Positions 11,958 through 21,597 of a stretch of DNA of 64,000 bases are shown in pieces. Source of the stretch: Bimastos eiseni (Eukaryota > Annelida > Clitellata > Crassiclitellata > Lumbricidae); NCBI GenBank assembly GCA_959347315.1, contig OY365807.1, forward strand, positions 37,163,645 to 37,227,644. Direction: 5' to 3'. A program made the translations under genes and the position numbers. The stretch's first letter is position 1. Each line of letters starts with the position of its first letter. Below the pieces are notes generated by a model that had not been told where the DNA came from, did no database searches, and saw nothing but the letters and a program-made list of their open reading frames with translations.

Positions 11958-12594
11958 GAATGTAGGACATTTTCCCTCTGGATACATGTCTGTCTATCTA
12001 CCTGCCTGCCTGCCTGCATGCATGCATGTATTTATGTATGTACATGCATGTGTGTATGCATGTGTGTATGTATGCGTGTATGTATGTACGTACGCACGTA
12101 CTCACGCACGCATGTATGTATTGTGTGTGTGCGTGCGTGCATCCGTATGAACATATGCATTATGCACGCATATATACATACAGTACATACACGCAAGCAT
12201 GCATACATACATATGCCTACGTACGTATATGCATATATGTATGCATGTATACATATGCATGCATACATATACATACAGTACATACACGCAAGCATGCATA
12301 CATACATATGCCTACGTACGTATATGCATATATGTATGCATGTATACATATGCATGCATGCATACATACGTCCATACATGCACACGTATATACATATATA
12401 TACCCGTACATACATGCATGCATACATACATACATGTAAGCATGTATACATGCCCAGGTACATACATGAATATATACATATAGGAGGACTTATGTCCGAG
12501 GGGCAAATGTCCTAGCCAAAATCGGGGGGCTTATGTCCGAGGGGGCTTATGTCCGGGGGGCTTATGTCCGGGAGGGGGCAAATGTCCGTTCCCC
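11958..12594 (+). mobile_element. Foldback/MITE-like element carrying a CATG-rich microsatellite
   Basis: The ends are imperfect inverted repeats: GAATGTAGGACATTTTCCC on the left and, reversed, GAACGGACATTTGCCC on the right. The 8-mer GTTGATAC lies directly outside both ends (11950-11957 and 12595-12602) and is a credible target duplication. The right arm has several GGGGGCTTATGTCCG-type units between 12481 and 12590. The interior is almost entirely short tandem repeat. No coding capacity. Confidence 0.6.
11985..12482. repeat. Compound CATG/TGTA tetranucleotide microsatellite
   Basis: About 500 bp of shuffled TGCA, TGTA, CATA and CGTA words. A block of roughly 125 bp containing CATACAGTACATACACGCAA occurs twice in tandem, near 12170-12260 and 12265-12360. 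It produces long open frames on both strands (Cys/Met/Tyr or His/Ala/Tyr-rich), which are composition artefacts. Confidence 0.95.
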
Positions 12595-12599
12595 GTTGA

Positions 12600-13620
12600 T
12601 ACATAACGCACATGCGTTATCTGTGACACGGCTTCTTAATTCAGACGCGTCAGATGAGTCAATGCAGAGCGTATGTGTGTTATCTGTGACAGCCTGACAT
12701 ACGGTGCATTGCTATATATGTGAAGCAGTGGTTCGTACTGCTTCATACGTAGAGTGGTCATCGCACCGCCCAGAGATCGTTGAGTGTTGTCATATAAATA
12801 CGACCCCGAGTGACAGCCGCTCCACCCACGGGCAGGCCGGTGCAGTTTTTCGCTGATCTGGTGGGGTGGGCCCCTCTGCCGTTGATCGCAAGACGGACCG
12901 TGCCCTTATCGTAGAGGTTAACAGGTTGACAGAAGAAAGACCGATCGTGAGAAATGCTCACAGGCCTGGGTGCCGTTCGAGAGTGCGGTAAAGTCCGATC
13001 GTGACAAATAAATGGCTGATAGGTCTGCACGGGAATACGGGGAAGATGGTGACTCAGTCGGTGTCGTTCGAAGAGTACGTGAAGACCCAATCGTGAAATA
13101 TAAATAACAGGACCACATATATCGAGAGGCTTCGGTGGCCGTTGAGACAACATACGGGGAAAGTGACCCCGTTGGAGCAGTTGAATTCAGATCGAGAGAG
13201 CTTCCGGTGGAGCCTTTGACACATTCTGGGAAACATAAATACGTCCGATAAATACGGGGAAGGTGACTCCATTTGTGCGTTCGATAAATACAAGATCTAA
13301 TTGGCTAATCTCTTTTCGGGGACTTCCTCGATAGATCTGTCCGTGGTCCGTTCCGGTGTGTAAGAGGCAGAGTACAATTGCTTCAGAGAAAGCAATGATA
13401 ATAAAACAAGTCCGTGTGAAACATAGAGGTAACGTGGTGACATTTATCTCAAGTGCCTGTGAGGTTATCAAGTCCGAGGACTACGAAACGAAGTTTACGA
13501 GAGTTGGTGCATTACCGCTGGTCAGAGCTCTGGGTGACGAGTACATAAATAATCCTACGATGGGAGGAGTAACCGCAGTCCATGAGAGTTACAGACATGT
13601 GAGAGTATATAACAGATGGA
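12600..13620. repeat. CpG-rich degenerate repeat field, left part
   Basis: CpG is frequent here, unlike the rest of the window. Related phrases recur about every 100-120 bp: AATACGGGGAAGATGGTGAC near 13033, ATACGGGGAAAGTGACCCC near 13152 and ATACGGGGAAGGTGACTCC near 13253, with GATCGTGA... and AAATAAATA... between them. TTATCTGTGACA occurs twice near 12615 and 12680. A hairpin GAAGCAGT...ACTGCTTC sits near 12722-12744. No convincing coding frame. Confidence 0.6.
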
Positions 13621-13641
13621 AGTAGGCCAAGAGATATTCTT

Positions 13642-16110
13642 GTTGGCTACCTATTTTGGTAATAGTTACTCATGCCGTTTTCCAGCAGTCTATTCATTTG
13701 GGTTGTCGGATAGGTGGAAGTTAGGCGGCCAAGACCGTGAAAGTTCTGGTGGCCGAGACCGTGAAAGTTCGGGTGGCCGAGATCGTGAAAGTTCGGGTGG
13801 CCGATACCGATACAACGCGGGTAAAATTCCCGAAGAGTCGACCATACAGACTGTGAAAGCGTTCGAGTGGCCGTGATAGATACAGACTGGGTAACTCCCG
13901 CGATTAGCGATCGCATATAGTCAGTGAGGCCCCGGTGGCCGAGAGTAATACAGACCGTGAAAGAGTTCGTGTGGTCGTTCGATAGAAATACCGGAATATT
14001 CCCGAAGGACCCGCTGGAATTACACGTGGAAGGTGACCACGTTAGAAGAGCACGTTACAAACAAGAGAAAACACTGGTGCGATTGATACCTTCAGGTTAC
14101 AACCCAAATATCTCTTCTTGATGGTCTCATGGTCTTTCGAAATTATTCATGTTGGCTACCTACGTCAGTCATAGTTACTCTCTCGCGGTTTCCCCGCGGT
14201 ATCTTTACTTTCGTGCCTAATCGCAATGTCTTTTACTCGCGGTTTCCCCGCGGTATCTCTTCTTGATATACTAATTCTTAATGTCTTTACTTGCGGTTTC
14301 CCGGCGATATCTCTTCTTTCTTGTCTAATGGTCTTTCGATAAATACTCTATATAGCGAATACCAGCCTTCTCAAACTGACTGTTTATAACACTCATTTAA
14401 TTATAAGTAGATTATTTAAGGTAATTAATTTACAATGGCGTTTAATTAATCAAAGTGGCGATTAGATAATATATCCTAAAGAAATTAATGCCCAAAGCTA
14501 TTCATGACGCTATTAATGACGCAACGCTTGCGTCACCCTGCATCAGCAACGGTTTAAAATTAGACAGTAGTTGAGGGAATTGGAAAATGGAGTTTAAAAA
14601 ATGAGGTCGTCATGTTGAAACCAAGTACACGGATTAATACGAGACTAAATCGGCGTTTTCTTGTTTAAGATCGTCGCAGTTTAGAGCTTCGAGTGTGTAG
14701 GAGTCAGTTATAGTACTCTCACGTCAAGCTACGTCGTTTTGAGTCAAACGTATGAGTAAGCGATAGGACATTCCTGCCGCTGATCAGTTTGCCAAGCGAA
14801 TCGTATGAAGAAATCCGTTGGTATTCGTTCGGCTTGTGAATTTGAACATTACCGGTGATACTTGAATCGAACTGCGTCCGTTGTGTCGTTTGGAATCGCT
14901 TTCTACGCTTTGATGAATTACTGACGTTGTCTTTGCGGAAGTTTCTTTCTGTGAATGAAGAAATTCTGCACTTCGACAACAATTCTACGCGTATGCCGTA
15001 TGAAAGAGACTTTATGGTGAAGATGAGATTCGCCTACCAATTGTCTACATCGACGAAAGAATGAACAATGAAGATGCATCCTACGTCTTACGCCCTGGGG
15101 ATCAGATAAGCCACTTAAATATAAAATATTATAGTAATTAACGCCACTTTAAGTATATAGGATATCTAATGTTGAGACTATGATTGTTGTTTGAAGCATT
15201 ATTACAATTACTACAAATATTATATAACGTCTAGTGTTCATTATTTCTATTCATACTCTACGAGACTAAGCACTTCTCAGACAAGCACGACGATGTCTAA
15301 TCCGGCGAAGACAGCGACACTCTTGTTGGTTACCTACGTTAGTCATAGTTACTCCTGCCTTTTCCAGAAGTCTCAGAATATATTACGGTGTTAGTGGGCA
15401 ATTGCCAACGCAGAGGACGGTCAATCGTGTGCATGATCACTTATGCGTGTGAGGCCGGTATGACACACTCGGAAATGGATCAAGAGGCACGTGAAAGTCT
15501 GGGTTGTCCGAAACTAAAGTATGAAACAGATGAACGCAGACGTGAAAGTCTGGGCAGTCGGAAATCCAGGTTAAAGATAACAAGCAGACCAAGAATTGAT
15601 CGATATGTAAGTATTCCTGTTGACTATCTACGTCGGTCATAGTTACTCTCGCCGTTTTTCCAAAGTGTATCTACTTGTGTGTCTGATCGAATTGATCGAT
15701 ACGACTACGTTTGGGTAGTCGAGTACCCAAGTGAATACATGTTTGCTTGTCGTCACACACAGTTCCGAGAACTGACTGAAGTGCGAGGTCGGGCCCCCTC
15801 GATGATCTGTGTGCAGATAGCGAAGGTTATAGACAGAAGACCTTCACTATCGGAGTCCGTGAATACCATGCCAGTGTCATTTTTATCGAAGCAGAATATA
15901 TCAGTGTTGGTGGGTAACTGCCAACACAGAGGACGAGGGAACTTACTCCGTTAATTGGTGCATAATAAAATATACTTGTGAGGTCGGTATGCCACACACG
16001 GAAGTGGACCGGGAGACACGTGACGAGTGGAAGATAGGGTCTCCGGTAGATAAGTGTATGAGATGACATGACTAAGAGCTGTGCGACTTGTAGTGTCTAG
16101 GACGACAGAG
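13642..16110. repeat. CpG-rich field of recurring modules
   Basis: A module near TTGGCTACCTACGTCAGTCA followed by TAGTTACTC appears at 13642, 14151, 15325 and 15619. CTCGCGGTTTCCCCGCGG is repeated three times at about 14186, 14237 and 14288, some 50 bp apart. Two longer blocks with GTGGGYAAYTGCCAAC lie near 15390 and 15909, and each is followed by a related GTGAGG-CGGTATG-CACAC stretch near 15448 and 15976. Order and orientation are shared. I see no gene; this could be the non-coding part of an unrecognised retroelement or a satellite mosaic. Confidence 0.6.
13727..13809 (+). repeat. 24-bp tandem repeat (about 3.5 units)
   Basis: Units begin GGCCGAGACCGTGAAAGTTC and repeat every 24 bp at 13727, 13751 and 13775, with a partial unit at 13799. 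In one frame they read as repeats of GGRDRESS, but the surrounding frame has no start context or homology I recognise. Confidence 0.9.
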
Positions 16111-16685
16111 TTTAGAGAGTCGCGTACAGTAATGTCTAGGAGTACAAGACGTTGAATTTAGCTACCGATAACTGTCTATCGGCCGATATGACTTGGGACT
16201 TGTTTCAAGTATATCTGAACTTCGTAACTTAAGAGAACGTTTGGTGTCTCTTATTGGCGATAGTTTCAGAGTCACAAGATGTTGAATGGTACGACATCAG
16301 GTAGAGAGGAAGTAGAGAATAGTAGCTTGGAAGGCAGGCAAGGCAAGAAAGACACCTGCCGGTATGATTACGAACCCTGTTTTGAGTACGGCCATCCTCA
16401 GAACATTGCCTATCCGGCGACCGCGGAATAGGCAATCAGACCTCGCGACTAATTCGAACGGTGTTACCTTTCTTAGAGAAGAGGCCCATCCTTAATCTAG
16501 CCTGTTGAGAGCGATTATCCTAGCAGATATAGAGAGCAACCATTTGGCATTGAGATTTGATAAGGAAGTGACTAGAGCGACTCCAGACGTGTTCGCGAGC
16601 TGGAGTCGACATCGTCCGGGCGAGCTGGGCAGGCGCTCGGGCGGCTTAACGCCTCATAAATAGTTCGCCTAAGAAATGGTGATAA

Positions 16686-17020
16686 CCGTTCATTTCGTCG
16701 CAGATCACTTCGTCGCATTCATTTCGTCCCAGATCATTTCGTCGTAGATCATTTCGTCGCGATTCATTTCGTCGCATATCGGTTAGGGTCAGGTTAAGCA
16801 TCGTGAGGGTCGGTTAGGGTCAGGTTATGCGTGATGAGGGTCGATTATGGTCAGGCTATGCATGGTGAGGGTCGGTCTATGTCACGGTATGCGTCGTGAG
16901 CGTCGTTTAGGGTCAGGTTATGCATGGTGAGGGTCGTTTATGGTCAGGGTATGCGTGGTGAGGGTCGTTTAAAGTCAGGGTTAGTGTGGTTTTTAAAATG
17001 CTCTGCAACGAAATGAACGG
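16686..17020 (+). mobile_element. Inverted-repeat element around a 31-bp minisatellite
   Basis: CCGTTCATTTCGTCGCAGA at 16686-16704 is matched, inverted with one mismatch, at 17002-17020. The left arm continues as a 15-bp array of CATTTCGTCGCAGAT. From 16781 there are six full 31-bp units plus a partial one, each close to GGTTAGGGTCAGGTTATGCG then TGGTGAGGGTC. No target duplication was found. It is non-coding and probably a non-autonomous foldback-type transposon. Confidence 0.7.
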
Positions 17021-17039
17021 GAACCTTAAAAAATTTAAG

Positions 17040-17130
17040 CTAGTTAAGGCAAAAGGGGGTTTTGTCTGGGGTTAGTGTCCAGCCTAAAACTGGGATTGTG
17101 TGAGAGGGGGACTTTGTCAGAGGGATTTTG
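17040..17130. repeat. G-rich short repeats with TTTGTC/TTTGTCCG words
   Basis: Phrases AAGGGGGTTTTGTCTGGGG, GAGGGGGACTTTGTCAGAGG and GATTTTGTCCGCG recall the GGGGGCTTATGTCCG units at 12481-12590 and may be a decayed relative. Confidence 0.4.
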
Positions 17131-17704
17131 TCCGCGACCCGACTACACTCTGAGCTACCACTTCTATTTTTGCTTGTTCAACTACAGTTTGTTCAGACAG
17201 TTTAAAGAGATTGAATAGACGTAGACCCATTGTATATTCTAGAGACACCTAGAACGTGTTTAACAAATTTAACATCGAGCCAAATTGGTTAACCGGTAGC
17301 TTTCATGCACTCTCGGCGCTGAACTGTCAAAATGAATTACGTGTTGGATGGCTTTTGGGTTTCAGGTAATCGGCAGTTGGCAATCGAGAATTTTTAATGA
17401 CTGGCCGAGAATATCCGTTTACAAGGGCATACCCGCTAACCGCTGGACTTTTAGATTCCTCCAAGCGCGTAATATTGCCGGCAGTTGAGAAATAATAATA
17501 ACAATAATTATAAAGTAATAATAAAAATAAATATAATATTTATAATAATTTATATAGATGTTTATGCATAAGATGCATAAGTGTTGTTTGACGTCACATA
17601 GACAACAAAACACGGAAACTGTCACGGCACTGTCGACACGTATATATTTGCCGTAACATGAACCTTCAATTGTAAGTTTAATTATTGATATCAATACGAG
17701 TGTC
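17131..17704. other. No gene seen; AT-rich tract
   Basis: A low-complexity AATAAT/AATATA tract lies at about 17490-17560. Nothing else is supported. Confidence 0.4.
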
Positions 17705-18028
17705 TACGGAGCCCCTAAAGGGACATAAAAGAAGAATATTTTATCTCGTGCGCACGAGATACAAACTCGTGCGCACGAGATAACAACTTGTTCCTTCGAC
17801 TTACTAACTCGTGCGCACGACTTAGTAAGTCGTGGGAACGAGTTGTTATCTCGTGCGCACGACTTATAAGTCGAGGGAACGAGTTAATAACTCGTGCGCA
17901 CGACTTAGTAAGTCGTGGGAACGAGTTGTTATCTCGTGCGCACGACTTATTAAGTCGAGGGAACGAGTTGTTATCTCGTGCGCACGAGATAAAATATTTT
18001 TCTTTTATGTCCCTTTAGGGGCTCCGTA
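17705..18028 (+). mobile_element. MITE with long inverted ends and an internal array of palindromes
   Basis: The element starts TACGGAGCCCCTAAAGGGAC and ends with its exact inverse. The inverted ends run on for about 55 bp with minor differences (...ATAAAAGAAGAATATTTTAT). AGTGTC flanks both sides (17699-17704 and 18029-18034) as a 6-bp target duplication. The interior consists of about 43-bp units built on the palindrome CGTGCGCACG followed by GACTTAGTAAGTC and GGGAACGAG. It is 324 bp and non-coding. The superfamily is unknown. Confidence 0.85.
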
Positions 18029-18454
18029 AGTGTCGGCATATAATATTTCAGACCTATTGTAATCAAATTTTAACACACTCATTGGTCAGAATTTACAAGT
18101 TATCACCTTCTCAACGGGGCGAACGTAATGGAATTAGAAATTCCGAAAGCTCATTCATAGAGGTCTTTATAATAGTACTGTTATCAAGCTAGGTCGATTA
18201 TAGCGGCGTACTCGGATCATTCATAAAAATAATCATAACTGTTACCATGCCAGCAGCACGTGCTAGCTGTAGCCTATTAGGCTTAGCGTGAAGTAGTTTG
18301 TTTTTGTAGCTGATATTGTGGCGGAACGCCCCGCCTTGGGACGTCTTCCTTACTCTATGGGGTATTGCACGGAGCTAGGTGTCCTCTAACGATGACCAGG
18401 ATCAGAGGCGCCCAGATGAGGTCCGGAGGAAAATGCCTCCAATTTCAGGTAGGG

Positions 18455-18535
18455 GGGAATATTTTTTGAGTGTTGGGGGAATTTCTCGCCTTCCTAACAC
18501 TTGAACTGGGGGTTGCCTCCATCAATCCGGCTACC
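18455..18535 (+). repeat. Dispersed G-rich repeat, copy 1
   Basis: The stretch TAGGGGGGAATATTTTTTGA, followed by a CCTTCCTAACACTT phrase and GGGGGTTGCCTCCATCAATC, matches 54220-54310 with moderate divergence and the same orientation. Confidence 0.7.
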
Positions 18536-18622
18536 GGAGTATAACAGCAGGCGTCCTTCGTTCAAATGGTTCTTTATTGCAACCAAAGCATCCGACTAGT
18601 CGACTATCCATCGGTAATTGTA
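18524..18622 (+). repeat. About 97-bp direct repeat, copy 1
   Basis: Begins AATCCGGCTACCGGAGTATA and runs through TTCTTTATTGCAACCAAAGC to TCGGTAATTGTA. It recurs at 18979-19075 with about nine differences, so a 355-bp segment is bracketed by direct repeats. Function unknown; short terminal direct repeats of an element are one option. Confidence 0.85.
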
Positions 18623-18938
18623 ACTGGAGTACAAGTTCAGTGTCAGAACACGGCCATAGTCCCAGCAAGGGATCTATTAACTAGGCCTATAGCTAGGCCT
18701 ACAGAGAGAATGAACTGCAGTCATCTAGAACATAAACCAAGATAAATGGGGAAGTGGGTCAAGCTCGAGCGGTAAATTTATGATGAGAGGACATAATCAC
18801 AATCAGAAGTTCAGTTTTTAGAATAGAACGGAAACCATACAAATTTGATTCGTTGAAAGAGTTCTGCAAAGGAGAAAAATCCACAGTTGAAGCACTATAT
18901 ATATATATATATATATAAGTTTTTGAGTTGGTATGTGT

Positions 18939-18967
18939 GTCCACGATTGAAGGGACTCCTGGGATCG
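18939..18967 (+). pseudogene. 29-bp exact fragment of ODF3 exon 1
   Basis: GTCCACGATTGAAGGGACTC followed by CTGGGATCG is identical to 4788-4816 in exon 1 of the ODF3-type gene (antisense to residues around DPRSPFNRG) and lies in the same orientation. Four further bases (AGAC) match after a 2-bp gap. A 29-bp match is far beyond chance in 64 kb. It sits between an AT tract and repeat copy 2 (18979-19075). Confidence 0.85.
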
Positions 18968-18978
18968 AGACACGACGC

Positions 18979-19075
18979 GAATCCGGCTACCGGAGTATAA
19001 CAGCAGGCTTCCTTCGTTCAAATTACTCTTTATTGCAACCAAAGCATCCAACTAGTCGACTACCCGTCGATAATT
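18979..19075 (+). repeat. About 97-bp direct repeat, copy 2
   Basis: Second copy of the block at 18524-18622, same orientation. It begins directly after the ODF3 exon fragment. Confidence 0.85.
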
Positions 19076-19109
19076 GTAGACTCCTAATAACTTATGACAT
19101 AGCTAGAAT

Positions 19110-19310
19110 TGTTTGCGTCAAATATTTGTTTTATTAAGCCGGGCCCAGGCAATGAAGGACCTGCCAAAACCATAGACTACATGCTGCGGTTAAGGTACGG
19201 TAACCGTTCTGCATGTATACGGTATGAAAAAATATCATTACTTGATACTTTAAAGGCAATGCTTAGTTATAATAGAATTTCTTATTTGAATTTGAAATAT
19301 TACGCTTACG
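19110..19310 (+). repeat. About 200-bp duplicated block, copy 1
   Basis: Shares TGTTTGCGTCA, then GACCTG-CAAAA-CCATAGAC, then TTAGTTATAATAGAATTTCT and TGAAATATTA-GCTTA with 19661-19860, in the same order and orientation. No coding frame is shared. Confidence 0.75.
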
Positions 19311-19660
19311 CGAGTGAGCAGACATTTTTTTCTAGATGCACAGTGTAGCAACAAGTATCTATTAATGAAGGCATAACTACATATTCAGAATATAGCCTTT
19401 ATGCTCAGTTTAAAAGTTGTGTTTGCTAATTTATCATTTTAATGTCAGTTTGAATTTTAAGGAATAAGTTTAAATTTAGTCTATATAGAATATTAAAAGA
19501 GTTTGTCTAAAAAAGCACACATGCGTTAAGAACCATGCACAGAAAATAATGAGAGTTGTTGAAATATTTAGACATTCCCACAGAACCGAAGACGGAGACT
19601 GAGAGCGAACTTTTTTGGTGCCCTGCGCTATTTCTGAGTGCCTCCGCAATTACAGAGCAC

Positions 19661-19860
19661 TGTTTGCGTCAGATATAAGCACTCAAAGACCTGTAAAAGC
19701 CATAGACAGCATGCTGTGAATAAGGTACAGTGTCCATTCTGTAGGGCCCATATGGCATGACCGGGCTAAAGAAGCATCACTTGAAACTTTTAAGGATAGG
19801 CCTATACACTTAGTTATAATAGAATTTCTTCAATCAACTGTTGAAATATTAAGCTTAGAC
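19661..19860 (+). repeat. About 200-bp duplicated block, copy 2
   Basis: Direct partner of 19110-19310, offset by 551 bp. It diverges through substitutions and small indels and includes one TAGGCCTA octamer absent from copy 1. Confidence 0.75.
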
Positions 19861-20210
19861 AGGTCGACCTTTTGACTGTAGCCTTTTGAGTGTCACTCTT
19901 ATTGGCCGGTCGCCCTTACGAGATGCGCCCTTTATGTGTGCTCTTTTGCTGGTCGACATTTTGTGCGCGCCCTTATTGATGAATACCGTACAATTGAGTG
20001 CAAAAACTATAAATTATAACAGTTGAATACACAGGTTGTAACATTTTTGCCTACATCAATTTGAATAAGTAAAATTGCATCTAGAATGACAACTTGAGTC
20101 TGACTAATAAATTTTTTATTTTTGTAAATATCTATCCAACTATGCGAATTTTGAATACATGCATGCCCCCTCACGCCCTTGAGTTGGTGCCGGTGCCTAT
20201 ATGGTGTGAA

Positions 20211-21023
20211 TGGATGATCACAAGTTATCACTTGAGTCAAATGTGACTGTATGGCCACCATGCAAGGCACACATAATTTAACCACCACTGCCTAGCAAAT
20301 GGAAACACTAGTCAGTCATATTGGTTAGGCTAGCAGGAATTGATCTCGGCTTCAACTGCTCTTCAAAAGATCGTTATACATTAGGCTGTTCTACAGCCAC
20401 ACCCAGCTAGTAGGGGGCTGTAAGCGGTGTTTGGCATGGTCGACTACAAGCATCAGAACCATGTGTCTCATCACCTCGGAATTTTAGATCAACTTATGAG
20501 CTGCACAAATCCTAACTGGGTGATTGATTAGGTGATGGTGTACATGGGTTCAAACTGGCACTGCACAACTTGGACACCAATATAACTCTACTGTGTGTCG
20601 TTCCATTATTTATAATTTATGGCGGAAAACCTCATCCATTAATTTTTCGAATTGTGTTGGCTGGTCAATGTATTCTTATTTGGACAACATTTAATGTTTT
20701 ACTCCGTTTTTAATTAATCCAAATCTGGCGCACAATAAATCTTGGATAGCATCATTCACCCGCGATGTAATTACCGGAAACAGCTCACCACTTACGTCGT
20801 ACTAAATATTAATGCCAAGAAGGCGATCGATTCTTGATTGACAAGTCTCTTTTTAATAATTCCAATGCACTTCACTGGAGTTAATTATTTATAGATTAAT
20901 GTCACAAAAGCAAATCGACTTCCTTCGCTCGATACTAGTCCTGTTGATATGTGAACATGGTAACGGTCACGTGTAACAGGTGCTAGGTCACATGACCAGT
21001 CAAACGGGTATTTGGCGCAATCT
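20211..21023 (+). repeat. Long direct repeat, copy B
   Basis: Colinear with 5895-6693. Differences include an insertion of about 50 bp near 20320-20390 and scattered indels. Flanking sequences of the two copies are unrelated immediately outside, so the edges look like true repeat ends. No target duplication or TG...CA termini could be confirmed. Confidence 0.85.
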
Positions 21024-21597
21024 GAGACTAATTTGGCTGCTCTAATACTGGATTATAAAACAGATGTCCACATTGTTAGGCCATATGCACTTTTTTATAT
21101 TCGTGAAATAACGTAATTATAACTATAGCAATGCTTGAAACTATATGGTAGAGCGAAGAAAATTTGAGAAAGTATAATTTTGAAAATATCTTTGTGCGTA
21201 GAATCATGCCGTTTATAAAACAGTTTATTACAGTAGTGACTCGATCGAAACAATTCAAACTTTGAGCTTCTGCATTCACCCACTAGTCGGGTCATTCTAT
21301 GACTGAACCCCCAAAAAATGCGAACGAAAGGTTTCTAAACGGATTCTGATACCATTTTTTAATGCTTATTGACATATACTCTAATCTGACCATCAGAAAA
21401 GGGTCATTTTCAAGATGGCGTCCAAAATGGCCGCCGATAGCTAAAATTGTCAATATCTAAAGAACCATTTAACTTAGAAAGGTGTTTTTGGTGTCAAACC
21501 GTAGGTTTTATTGCATTATTAGTAACAAATAATCTATTAGGACCATGACATAACAGTCACTTTCAAAATGGTTCAGCCGCCGTCTGACGTCCACCAT
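21024..21597. other. No gene; short dispersed-repeat-like text
   Basis: The phrase TTTTCAAGATGGCGTCCAAA followed by ATGGCCGCC near 21410-21440 has the look of a dispersed element. TCTAAACGGATTCTG occurs both here (about 21335) and at about 22157. Nothing codes. Confidence 0.4.

Noticed and set aside
12018..12515. Several open frames of 60-165 codons on both strands
   Set aside because: They only translate the CATG/TGTA microsatellite.
13616..13876. 86-codon frame with GGRDRESS repeats as a repeat protein
   Set aside because: The repeats are the 24-bp tandem array; no start context, domain or conservation is visible.
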